DNA from: Branchiostoma floridae
Lineage: Eukaryota; Chordata; Leptocardii; Amphioxiformes; Branchiostomatidae
DNA length: 64,000 bases
Assembly: GCF_000003815.2 (NCBI RefSeq)
Contig: NC_049989.1
Span: forward strand, 12,937,051 to 13,001,050
Direction of reading: 5' to 3'
Below, one piece after another: positions 22,091 to 34,900 of this stretch; positions within the stretch are counted from its first letter, which is position 1, and the number at the start of each line of letters is the position of its first letter. The notes beneath the pieces are model-generated. The model worked only from the letters and a program-made list of their open reading frames with translations. It was not told the origin of the DNA and ran no database searches. Both the position numbers and the translations under genes were made by a program.

Positions 22091-22645
22091 CCGTTTGAAA
22101 TACCATATTTTATTATCATGAGACCGTGTGCAAATGGTGCCGTGTGCATGAGAGAAATACCCGCCAATTTTCGTGACCTTCTATACCCTCCTTTGTCGTG
22201 TATCACAATGGTGGCTGTCTTGTTACAGCTGCAGAAAAAGTTGTAAGCGCTGCAGTCTGAAAAAGCTGACTACTAGATGTTCAGCTTTCTACACATGTGA
22301 AATAACATTGGATAGTTTATTGAACACGCATTGTCGACGTCAATGAAACTTATACACAACCTCTGGCTGACACTAAGAATACAAATAAAAGGACCGATTT
22401 GAATTTCCTGAAAATGAATGTACGTAGCGTTTACTGATTCTGACGTTCGTAGCGGATAATGTCTCGACATAGCCATCTGGCCATAACGTTAACAGAAAGT
22501 GTTGTTAGACAAAAAAAATGAAATATAGGGCCACGTCAATTAGATTTTGTGGATGACATTCCCGATTTTGAAAATGAGATTTTTTCCCTCCGGAGACTGT
22601 GAATATGACACGAACGTACTGGGAAAATAGAAAAAATATGTACGT

Positions 22646-22886
22646 AAAGCTAAGGGCACATCCCGCCGTACGTGCAAATACGTGCTGTCTAATCTCTAAT
22701 GTCTAATCTGTCTAATTCCGTACGAACTCGTAGGGAATCCGATCGCGACGTGCCAGTACGGGCGACATGCCTGCCCTGTACACCCTGAACGGTTTCAGAA
22801 GTTAGTGGCGGACGTGCCCCCCCCCCCCCCCCCAATAATAACGTACGGACAAATTGCACGTACGGCGGGTTGTTCCCTTAGCCTTA
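22646..22886. mobile_element. MITE of the GCTAAGGGCACAACCCGCC family
   Basis: Left AAGCTAAGGGCACATCCCGC, right GCGGGTTGTTCCCTTAGCCTT, with GTACGTGCAAATACGTGC and TTGCACGTACGG as further inverted blocks. A run of about 18 C lies inside (22816-22833). A larger relative with insertions is at 37609-38468. Confidence 0.7.
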
Positions 22887-23323
22887 GCCTTAATTGTGCT
22901 TGTAGAAGTGATGCTAGTGGGAAACCTGTAGCCATGACAGTACTTGTAGAAATGAAATTTCATGTAAAGGTGGTACCAATTTGGTAGCCTTTGCTGTAGT
23001 CGTAATTGGTAATAATATAAAAGTCTACAAAGTACAAGCTATATATATACCACATTTATGACATTTATGGTGTCTACTTTGGAAATCTAGATATCGTGTT
23101 GTTTTATCCATCTTATCTTTTTTGCCCTCTTGCGTCTAGTTTTAGGGTCTACGGAAGATGCCATTCATAAAATTTACTGAGGCCTAAAATGAAAAGACAT
23201 GAATTGATACATGAATTATTGGAAGTTTCAATTCTTCATTCCGGCTGGTTCTGCTTGATTCCTGCTTATACTGTTTTAATGCGAAGGCCCTATTAAGATG
23301 GGCTAATCGTATAGATCGAAGTA

Positions 23324-23782
23324 CAGTCAAACCTGCCCAAGACGACCATCCGGGCGACCGGGTAAAACGGTCGATTTGGTCAGGTGGTCGGTTAGAAGCG
23401 GTATCGACTCACAACATTCCCGGCGCCCGATGCATACTTTGAATGGTTTCCGTTGCATGTGTTTAATGGCAAATAGCAACCACACGCACGTGCATCCGCC
23501 GCCATCTTTATTTTGAACATAACATCGTAAACTGGCCGAATTCGGCACAAAATTGCGCTAGTATTCATTGAAAATCGATGACACCTCAAGATTTGAAAAC
23601 GCCGCGGTCGTTATGGGCAGAGATTTGGTCCCAATTTTCCGCGATCGCGGTCGCCAGGTGGTCGTTGTGAAGAGGTCGCTTAATGCTTACGTCAGTGGGG
23701 AAAATTTTCGGGACCGAGAAAAAGCGGTCGTAATGGCCAGGTGGTCGTTAATAAGAGGTGGTCGCTCTGGCAGGTTTGACTG
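23324..23782. mobile_element. TIR element with TA target site (Tc1/mariner-like MITE), CAGTCAAACCTG
   Basis: Ends CAGTCAAACCTGCC and GGCAGGTTTGACTG are exact inverse complements with TA on each side. The interior is rich in GGTCGNNNGGTCGTT-like units (GGTCAGGTGGTCGGTTAG; CGCCAGGTGGTCGTTG; GGCCAGGTGGTCGTTA). No transposase ORF. Confidence 0.75.
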
Positions 23783-23869
23783 TAAATGGCAGGCATTGAC
23801 TGAATGAGAAGAAAATTGCTTTTCCTGATGCGAAACGTAGGATAACACTTTGAGCAATGGTTACCCTGA

Positions 23870-24135
23870 AGCTAAACATTAAAAAGTAATGACCGGGTAG
23901 AGACTAAACAAAAGATCATGTTCATCCCGATTTGCTAGAAACGACGCACGCAGACAAGGAGCAAACGTGCGAAATGTGCCGATATTGTACTCAATGGTTG
24001 CCAATGTAGATAAATATAATCTGTCTCAGACACAGTGGATAAGTGTAGTCATCATCAAAACACGATGCTACAGACAAGAGCAAATGCGTCATCAATTTAT
24101 TCCATTGTGTCTGGACACCACATGTATTCTTTGAA
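23870..24135 (-). repeat. Inverted partner of the repeat at 11115-11400
   Basis: The reverse complement follows 11115-11400 with moderate divergence (for example GACCGGGTAGAGACTAAAC against CTCTACCCGGTC; CCATTGTGTCTGGACACCAC against GTGTCTAGACACAATGG). Confidence 0.6.
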
Positions 24136-24139
24136 AACA

Positions 24140-24420
24140 GATGCAATGCCCGAGTGGGTAGAGTGTTCGCCTTGCATTCAGTAGGTCGTGAGTGAGTTCG
24201 ATCTCCGGCCGAGTCATACCAAAGACTTTAAAAATGGTACATGCTGCTTTCTCTGCTTAGCACTCAGCATTCGGGAAAGAGTATGGAAGTTTAACACACA
24301 CCACTACTAGCCCCCTGGTGTAGTGATTGCACAAAGTTGTGTGGCCCAGGGCTATTGAAACGGCCGGAGATGGGCGCCGCCCTATATGCCATCAGGCGTG
24401 GGAAGGAACTTTGACTTGAC
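24140..24420 (+). repeat. tRNA-derived SINE (family B)
   Basis: Head GCCCGAGTGGGTAGAGTG and box-B-like GAGTTCGATCTC at tRNA spacing, followed by a body with GAGTATGGAAGTTTAACACAC and GGAGATGGGCGCCGCCC. A relative is at 53311-53500. Confidence 0.6.
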
Positions 24421-24559
24421 CACATGTCTTCAAGTCATTGTTCTCTGCTTCTTTAAATTTTTTCCAATTTTAACGCTAGTCCTTAAGTGGTGTGGCTATA
24501 ATATTCAACATAGATATCAATCATCATCAAAGCATTGTGTGGCATCCTGTCGGTGTAAC

Positions 24560-24860
24560 TGTTAGAGTTTTTAATCTAATGGCCCAGAACCTAGAAGTCC
24601 TAGGTTCGAATCCCATGACATGCCACCGATGTTGTGCCCATGGAAATGACATTTTACACGAATTGTCTCACATCACTCAAATAAAAATGAGTACGGTTAC
24701 GGCCATCCGTCGGAGGGGGCGTATACGTAGGTCATTTTTGTTTGAGGTATACCACACCTAATACCTCGAGCACGTAAAAGACCCATCGCACTTATCGAAA
24801 AGTGTTGCGGTTATTTTTCCAGTGTTGGTGGGTCAAATAAATCTGTCCATATATGCGGCT
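24560..24860 (+). repeat. tRNA-derived SINE (family C)
   Basis: TCTAATGGCCCAGAACC and box B GGTTCGAATCCC, then CATGCCACCGATGTTGTGCCC, which recurs almost unchanged at 52300-52320. The body then continues AAAGACCCATCGCACTTAT. Confidence 0.55.
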
Positions 24861-25902
24861 TATACTTTTTAGTACAAATCTGGTGTTTTGCACCATGAGG
24901 TGGTTTAATGAATATGTAATACAATCGAATACTAACGTTATATATAAGGTTACCCCGGGAAGGGCATTGACCGGGCACGTTCACAATGTAAAAAATTTGA
25001 TCTGTTTTGATATTTCATTCGGATATACATTTAACAGGTTTAGCACACTAGGATTGGGGGCAAGCAGACATAAAGGCCACGAATGTCGGGGCCTAGGCAA
25101 TATGCAGTCGATATGTAGTCTCGATTGGAAATCAGTTACTACGTTAACTGAAGGGACTACCCTAAAGATCAGTCAATAAATAAATAAATAAATAAATAAA
25201 TGCAGTCGATATGCAATATGCAGTCGATTCCACTCAACGATTGTGCGAGGAAAAAAATTGATAGTCTTATTTTTTTCTGTAATCAACTAACTGTTAGTAT
25301 TTATACATGTTGCTTCTTCTAGTTCGGCGTTGGACTGGTTTAAAAACAGTCATTGGAACAATTTTGTCAAAAGTGATGAGTCGGATCTCTGAGTCGGGTC
25401 TCATTCCTTCTTTCAGCAAAGGGTGAGAATGCATGGTAGGCTATACACTAGGTATACAAAATGGACATAACAAAATACACTTTTCAACTTCATCATTGCC
25501 GATGTCTTGCTAATTATATTTGAGTATTTTACTCGAATACGCGACGGTCTGATCGCTAAATGCAGTCTTTTCCAGCTACATATATACATAATGTAGTGTG
25601 CAAGTCTTGAAAAGTGGTTTACCACTCACCGATCGAGCCACAGGCACACCAACTGTCATTCTTTAGTAATGTGCTAGGTGGCACTTCAGCACCAAGGACA
25701 GAAACGTTCCAAGTACCAAAAACCCTTGTAATCAGTATGCATTGAACTCCATGCTCTCAAATACTCAATCGTTTTTGGATTAACATGATTTGAGATGCAA
25801 AGCAAACCATTTGCTTCCATTGATTCAACTTTTACTCCAACATGAAGCTTGCATCTCCCCCTCAAAATCCAGCTAATGGAACAGTCCACATAAACATACA
25901 AT

Positions 25903-28900
25903 ATGGCGGCCGGTGCGACGATAAATTCCCTCGCCGATGAAACCGTCGAACAGGTTCTTCGCTCGGCCGTCTTGGACTTCCAAGACGTCTTAAACTTCGG
26001 TTACACGTGCAGTAGGTTCAACGCTGTCGCAAGAACTGGTGAGATTTGGAGGCTCAAGTTGTTTAAAAGGTAGGGCAATGTTTGCATTTTGTCTACGTAA
26101 ACGTCAAAATATATCCACGACCCTGCAACCTACTTTTGGCCGCCAGACCAAATTCATCAAGATACCATATGTATAATTTTTGCATTATTCACTGTAATAG
26201 TATGTAGACATTCATAATTATGTTACATGCAGCAAATTATTGATAAATTATGAACGTTAACGTGTGATCTTCGCGCGTTCCTTCTTTGTTGGCATTAAAA
26301 CAACACAGATGGACTTAATGCAATATTTTAGGATTGAAGATTCAAATATATCACATGTCATGTACTATATATACATATGATCGACGCGATCGTATCTTTA
26401 AAATGTTTTTGAAGTCGGAAGACCAAATAGGTCAAAGGTCAACCCACAACCACTTCCGGTATGTGCAGGGTTCAGTACCGGAAGTCAGGGCCTGCACATG
26501 GTGCTTGAGTTTCGGGTGGAACTTCAAGGTTTTTCAAAGGATCATAAGATTCTTGGAAGAACCAGAATGTCCTTCACGTTTGGTTTTGAGATAAAAGAAG
26601 AAGATGTGGAGAAAGGTGATAGTAGTAGTAGCTGTCAAAGCATACCTGAACTTACTACTACTAGTGGTGGTGCTCTAAAAGAGTGCCCCCCTCCCCCCTT
26701 ACCTGCAAGGGAAATCACCGTATCCTTTTCTGAAGTGCCACAACCGACAGCCACCAGTGGGTTAACACTAGAGGGAGGAGAAGTGTTATCCTACATAACC
26801 TGTCCTGAAAGCAAGTGCTTAGAAGGAAGTACTTCGGAGTCAGACCTCATCCCCAATGTGTACGAAGGCGGCATGAAGATCTGGGAGTGTTCTGTGGACC
26901 TTGTGCAGTACCTCAGGGAGATCGCGTACCCGTGGACCGGAAAAAACGTGCTTGAGCTCGGCTGCGGTGCAGGCCTACCCGGGATTCTCGCACTCACAAA
27001 GGGAGCGGGAAAGATCCACTTCCAAGACTACAACGAGGAAGTTCTGCAAACCGTGACCATTCCGAACGTCTCGCTCAATACGGGAACAGGTGTCTACGCC
27101 GCCAGATGTAAATTTTTTGCAGGGGACTGGAGCGGAGTTCAGAAACTTTTGACGGAGGAATTCAAGTCTACCAGCGACAAATATGACGTCATCCTTACAT
27201 CCGAGACAATCTACAACACGGCGTCCTATCAGAAGTTGCATGACTTGATGAAGAGCGTACTCGCTCCGAATGGAACAGTGTACCTGGCCGCAAAGACGCA
27301 CTACTTTGGCGTGGGAGGGGGGACAAGGTTATTCGAGGAATTCCTCCGAAAGGAAGACGTCTTCTCAAGTGAAGTGTGCAAGGTTTACTCAGAAGGAGTC
27401 AACCGAGAGATTCTCAAGATTGAGATGAAGAAGTCTTGACAGACTGACCAGCACTTGATAATGAGCAAATAAGTGACTGTCAGTGCTTCAACAGTTAAAT
27501 CTTGTAACTAGAGTACTTCTGTATAGTGTGGGTAAAAATCTTTAAAAGTAACTGTTAGGTACTGATTGACTGAGGGCTCAAAATACTTTTTTCTGCATAC
27601 CTGCACTGCACATCGAAAATTACCTGCACCCGACAAATTTTACCTGCACCACTCTGAATTTAGAAAGTATGGAACGTACTAAAATTGTTGAGGAACCATT
27701 GTTATTATTTCTTTTATACTTAATAGGGTGGTAACTAGGGCTGGGTACCGGTACAGCGTACCAGTACAAAACCGTTTTTTCTTATTGGACCAGTCCAGAA
27801 AAACCGGACCTGAAAAAATTAGGTGGACCGGATGTTGGACCGATTGGTAAATTAACAGATTATTTTATCAGTTATTCACACGTTTTGGTACTTGCTGGTA
27901 GAAGAAAATAACAAGAGTGAAGAGGAGTTCCTACCATGGTTTACAGCCAATCGTACAGGTGCAGTTAGCGTTGTAGGATTTTAAAACGCCAGTGTAAGTC
28001 TAATACTCCGCTGAACAGATTTCTTTGTAGTGAAAAAGACCATTGGTATGAATGAGTCATACTGAATCAGGTCCAGGTTCAGGACCTGAACCTGATCCTT
28101 TGGACCTGAACCGGACCTGGACCTGAATTTTCTGTACCGGTACCCAGCCCTCGTGGTAACAGTCAATGCAGCTATTATAACAATCCACATACACTTACAT
28201 CATAACATCATAGGACGTTTATGTATAAAACGCAGTACTTGGACCAGTGCAGGTTAGGTGCAGGTAGACACCAGAAATACCTGCACAGCTCCAATTTTAC
28301 CTGCACTAACCTGCATATGCAGGTGGTATTTCGAGCCCTGCTACTAATAGTAGAATTTCAGTAGATTTTCAGTAGAGCAACTTCTACTGTCTGTCACACT
28401 AAACCACTACTGCATATTTAAGCAACCGCATTACTTTGATTTTCAATAGGGACAAATCTTGCTTGAACTGATAATAACAAAATTACATGGCATGTATCAT
28501 ATACATACTGGTCAGCTCCACCAGTGTAATATGTGGTATTGTTATGAAAACAAAGATGAAAGTTTATTGTTATGAAAACAAAAATGACTCCGGCCTTGCA
28601 AAATGTTTTGTACCTTTCAGTATACTAAAATCTAATGGTAATGTTATGGCAATATCAATATAAATACAAAACTTTTCAAAATGGAAATACTTTGTGGAAG
28701 CAGTTTTGAGTCAGAACAGGCTCAATATAATGATGTAAAGCTGTACAATGTTCCTAACAAATGATCAATATTATTTTTCAATCTTTTTTTTTTTGCAAAA
28801 GATGATTTTATTAAAAGATGAGATAGATTCTTTTCAAACTGTCTATAGTCATCAATTCTCATATTTCTTCTGTCACAGTGTGTGCACTGAAGTCTGAAGC

Positions 28901-31900
28901 AAAGATCTAGTAGAACTCTACAAACGCCACCCTGGACATATTTAAGTTTGGTGTGTTTGTGTGTGTCAGTCCTGAGTGAAAGATTGTCAGTGCAGTTGGG
29001 CATAGCCAACCCCTGTGCTGTGATTTTGACCCCTGTGCTGTGCTTTAAACACTGTAGGTGGCTTTTCTGTAGAAAATGTTGACTTTATAGTTCATTGCAT
29101 AATTTGGCCCTCAAGATGCAGAAAATAGTGTTTCTGAGGGTTCTATTATGACTTTAATAAAAAAATTTTAGGTGGAGGTACCATACGGAAAGTAGTTGTC
29201 TTTGGCGTTTATTATATACTATCTACAGTCGCTTCTAGCTCTGACATTCATTACACACTATATACAGTCGCTTCTCTGCTGTTCTGTCTGGGAACGCGGA
29301 CCATCTTAACGTCTAGAATCGTCCAAATCTTGGACGCAGGCGCTGATTGGTCCCTATAGCTACGCATGAGCGAATTATGGAATGGGTCCAAGCGATCGTT
29401 CGAACAGCCGTTACGTCCACTTGTGGGAGGCCTGTTATCATCGAATGAGCACTCTAGAACCCATTCCTTACTTTGGTTATTAACTAACTGTCACTGACGT
29501 TAGCACCAAATGGTTTCAATCTACAGGTCTCCAGACGGACAGCAGAAGTGAACACAGGAGTGAACTACTATCCGAATGGTACCCAGGCTATTACCATGTC
29601 GCTTTGCAGAGCTAAGAGTAAGATGCTCCCTACCCTGTAGGAAAAATCCTGGTGAGAACCCTGTTACATGTCCCAAAATTTTGTTTCTTACAAAGATGGC
29701 CCTCGCTGAAAATGCGGTACAGCCCGAAGAAGCAGTACAACTGGCCAATGGAGTTCGAGAACCGGTTCAAGTGCGGACGGCTGGTGCGAGAGCTCCTGGT
29801 CACGTTCTCGCCGCAGTTCTACCACAAGGACGAGGTTCCGTCCGAGGCATTCCGACCGTTCTCCGAGCTGGCGGGACGGAATGAGTGCATGATGCGCAGC
29901 GTGCTCAATGAACTGATGGTTCTTCTACACGATAAACAACGGTATGGCACTACAGTAGAAGTCAGTTAATTGCACAATGGATTAAAGTACACTTCTGTTA
30001 ACTGCACGGAGTCCCAAAATCCCAAACTGGTGCGGTCCAACTTGATAACTTCGCATTATTGCACCAGCCGGATAATTGTATGAAATTCACTGGTAAATAG
30101 GCCAAGCAATTATATGAACCAAGCGGCTTCTACTGTATTACCTTTTGTTTAGGCTACACCAATTCAATTTGTTGGTTCTTTGATTTTTCTGAAAAAAAAA
30201 ACAAGCAACAGGGAAAATTTTTTTTAAAGAATTTTCAAAAGGTTGAGGTTAAGATATAGGCTAATACAAAACATGAACTTGTCTGCTTGAAAAAACAAAC
30301 ACTACTTGACTGTAAAGAAGTTTTTGATATAGGCGTATTTATTATTTAATGAAAATTTTTACTGCAATGGTAAATTTGTATTGACCCTATAAAGGTAGTC
30401 AATTAACTGTACTGAAAAATTGTCAAATGGCTTCATAGAAATTACATGGTGAAAATTTGCTTAATGAAAGGTGTGGTGAATTCTTGTTTTTTTTTAGGAG
30501 CAGGCGATTCCGAATCAATTAATTAACCTTTAACTTTTACCATTTAGGAAACACTCAGACCTGACCCTGAAATACTACGGAGAGAAGGTCTTGAGGTACA
30601 TGCAGCACCAGCACCTGAAGGGGGAGTGGCAGCAGGTGCTGGAACAGCCTGCAGAGCAGCAGAGCTTGTTGGAAGGTTAGTCAGCAAGATGATTCTGATT
30701 GGTCAACTTTGGAATGTGATCAATTAGTCAGGTGTGCCATTAGCCCTCAGTGCTCACCCATACTTGTTCTGAACGTGTGTCTCTGCCTGGGGGGCTGGCT
30801 TGTGCATGTGTGTTCTTCTTGCTTACATTGCAGACATGGCATCCCTGATTATGGTTTCACCTGTACCTGTAGAAATTGCTTAGTAATACACTGTTTCCAC
30901 TTCTTCGTACCCTGGGAAAACCAGACTTCTAAGAGGCTGTGTGTAAAGGGTTACCATCAGGCTTTTAGCAAGGATTTTATTATAGGGAGTCCAAATTTCT
31001 CTGAGTCGCGGTAAGTCAGACTACTGTAGGGGGTCCAGGGCTTCTACCTTCCATGGTGCAGAGTTTTTGATGATCTAAAGCTAAAATAGTGCATTGTAAG
31101 GTATCCTAAGAGGCAAAAATACTGTTACAGATGTCACAGTACGTAGAAGACTGTGACCACAGATGACCTGGTAGTATCCCTGGTCAATCAGAATTTCATG
31201 CTTGTAAGAGGATTATCTCCCCAGTGTATGGGCATCCAGTGCCTCAAATTTCTTGTTATTTTAAGGAAAGTGCGTCCAGATGACGCCTTGACCGTGCCTG
31301 GCTAAAAGCCTGGTTTCCGTTCCCCACCACCCACGCACCCGCAACTACATGTAATATACACCAGCCCCACTATCCAGCTGGCCCCATTAAATGCTGGCCC
31401 CCAACTATCGCTTGCCTTTTAAGGCTGAATCGTGGGGCTGGTGTAAACTGAAGGGGGGCATGTGTGGCGAGGGGTCGGTAGCAAACCTTTCCCGTGCTGG
31501 CTCAAATCAGTCTGGTGTCCCAGGGTTCTTCTTTGGGGACCGCATGACATATCCCATCACATCCTGCCTTCATGTCAACCTCCCAACATGCATACATACA
31601 CTGAGTCATACTCTTATCAAGCTGTAGCATTAAAAAAGTTCTGCTTCCAGTGCGATCATCATGTCCCTATCACTTCATCCAGTCTATGATTCAATAAAGT
31701 TCTTTAGCGTAAGGTTTGGACGACCTCGTTTCCTTTTTGCTTCTGGGGACCAAACGAGAAATTTACCGGCTGGTTGCCATGTCGAGTTACATGGTCGGCA
31801 AGGCTTATAACCGGCGGCGGCTGACTTCAGTTGAGATAGGTGGAAGAGTCCCATACAGTTCTTTGTTATGTGTTCCCACCAAGGTTTGTTGTATACAACA

Positions 31901-34900
31901 GGTACTGTAGCATCCTATGGCCACACCAATTTCATTTGTTGCTTCTTGGATTTCCCGACCCATTTTTTTTTTTACGATTTGGAAAAAAAAATATAGGTTT
32001 TGCTATTGCAGACCTGTAAAGAAAACCATTCCAGGGGCACATACTGCGGATAAACCAATCAGAGAGCTTCTTTGTAGGCACATGATCAGAACAGTCACTG
32101 TGGTATAATCAAAGGAAGAGATTCATTGGGTAAAGCATGCCATGAAAAGCTGAAAACTTGACTAGTAACCTTGTTTTTTTGTGTTATATAAGTTCACCCC
32201 AGACTTTTTGCAAATCTTTTTTTTTTCGACCCGACTGCCCCAATTTTTTTCTGAAAAAATCCGAGAAGCAACAAATTAAATTGGTTTGGCCTACGTACTA
32301 TTTAAATTAGAAAAAAAATTGCATGGCATGAGCCTGTGTTTTTCTTTTTTGATCCAACACAGGAGCGGTACTTTTTGCACAGTGGAACAACCCCTCTGAA
32401 GACATGACAGTACAGGCTGTGGTACAGGAGATAGACAAGATAGTGGACAGGGTGCGAGCAGACATCTCTACCAGGAACCCCGACCATGCTGCTATCAGGG
32501 ACAACAGGAACCAGGGTACTATTTGTTTTTTGTTGTTTCTCTTATTTCCCGACCCTATTTTTTCCAATTTGAAAAAAGAAGACAAAAAAACTTTTCAAAC
32601 TGATGGCCACTTTTTGCAGTCAATCGTACAGAGGCAGTATAAGCCTTGTAGGATTTTAAAACGCCAGTGGGAGTCGAATACTCCACAAAACAGATTTCTT
32701 TGTAGCGAAATGAAACATTAATGTTTTGAGTCAATCAGGTCCAGGTTCATGTCCGGACCTGGACCTGATCCTCTGGACCTGAACCAGACCTGGACCTAAA
32801 TTTTCTGTACCGGTACCCACCTCTAGCGGGAAGGTAAAAATGGGGAGTGAATTTATACCACAGGATAACTATTTTAACAAAAAAAAAATATGCAGCTCAA
32901 CATTACTACAGTAATGCTACTCAAATTTTTCTTGAATGTGTAACATTGTTTCTACTTATCATATCACTGAAAATTACCAGTGAGTATGCCATTTATGAAG
33001 ACGTTATACTTCTCTCAGTTTCACATGCCTTTCTTGATTTGCCAGGTAACACTAATTAATGAAGGAATTGCATGACCTTTATTGCACATTTTTGCCACAC
33101 CGGACTGAGTACAGGTCACAACAAGACATGATAAAAAGATACAGTTCACAGATACAAAATAAGACTATTGCTGGATAAATTCAACTTCTCCTCGCTTTTC
33201 TGTTATAGTGTAGATAAAAGAGCAGATATGCTTTATATGATCGATGGTTTGTCTAGTTGCATCAGGAATATGAATTTTTTACATAACTTAGGTGTATGAA
33301 GTAAGGAAATTGGTTTTGTAGAACCTTATACAATTCATTTCTCTCTACGGCATACAATCTGCACTCTACTACAAAATGGCGTTCGTCCTCTATTCTATCG
33401 AATTGATTAAAAGCTTCTTGTTTTCCTTTTTTCTGTACTGCAGCGCCCCCTGTGCTCTCTAGAAATGAGTGCAGGCAGGTGCTGGAGGGGATCAACCATG
33501 TTCTCTACAACCAGATGAACTTCAGAGGCAACATTGAGGAATACTACGATGCCAAGAACTCCTTTCTACCTTATGTAAGACAACACAACATAATTATGTG
33601 CTTTTTTTCTTGCAAATCAATGCAAGACAAATGTATGTAGAGAAGAAAAATATGAAATATTGTCTATAGTATAGTACATTGTATATCTAGAATATAAAGG
33701 GGTGTATTCTGTATTGACAGAAGGTACAATAAAGGCTGGAGGATGATCCAAATTGGGGAAGGAATGGGACTGAGGGTGATTCGGGAAACAATGTGATATA
33801 TTGTATTAAGTTATGCTCTACCCAACCAAGCAAACACACGTTTCAATGTGAACTGTGCAAGAATTTATAAAAATTAAGGTGTCTTCAAACAAAAAATTGT
33901 AACAACAGCAATTTCAATGTCTGAATCTGGTATTCAAGCACTTTGAAAGCAATGCACTCAAAGAGCATTCATATTATTACCTGCATGTATGCAGGTATGG
34001 TTTTCACGGGCGTGGGAAAATTTGGAAGCTGGGGATTTAGGGCGCTGTATCTCGAGAACGGATGGTGCGAGCACGACGATTTTTGGTATGCGGGTTGGGG
34101 GTGGTGGCTTGACACTCAGGTTTGATTTTGGGCCTCCTGGCGCTTGAACTTGACATTGCAGGTGGCATTTTTGGTGTTTTTGGGGCACTTTTGGCGCTGT
34201 GTGTCTGGAACGATACGCGCGATTGTGACGATTTTTGGTGCATGGGTGGGGGGTTGTTGCCTGTTGCCTAGGATTGACTTTGGGCCTAGTCGCGTTTGAA
34301 CTTGACCCGGCAGGTCGAATTTTGTATCCAGGAGGGGTATTTCCGGAGTTATATCTTCTGAACGGTTGGTGCTGGCGCGATGATATTTGGCACATGTGTT
34401 GGCGGTGGCTGAATAATTCTCAATTTTGATTTTGGCGCCCTTGGTGCTTGAACTTGACATTTTAGGTTACTTTTTGTGCGGGCACGGGGTGTGCGCTGTA
34501 TCTCCGGAACGCAAGGTGCCATTGTGTTGCTATTTGGTACGTGAATTGTTGGTGGTGTCCTGGTCGTCAGGTTTGATTTTGGGCCTCCTATTGCTTGAAC
34601 TTGATACTGTATAGGTTGACCCTGTTTTTGTGTGGTTGGGGCATCCTCCCAATATCTGCTTGGTTGTAAAAACAGGTGACGCTTGGGTTTGGGTTGATTG
34701 ATAGGTCTTTAAGTTTCCGTGGAGAACCGTCATCTGGCCCGGGCCACCTTCAATGTATCAGGTTACTTTGCATCAACATTGTCTCATGCCAGATGATGTA
34801 CCAGTATCTGTTGGTGTATTGGCTAGGTACAATTTGAGTTTGCTTCTTAGTCCAAGTTTGTGGTGTTTTGAGAGCTGTGTAGTACTGAATTTAAAGTTCT

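Noticed and set aside
34037-34460. Coding gene on the minus strand at the 150-bp repeats
   Set aside because: Open frame explained by a tandem repeat with a period near a multiple of three; no start, splice or domain evidence. Kept only as a repeat finding.
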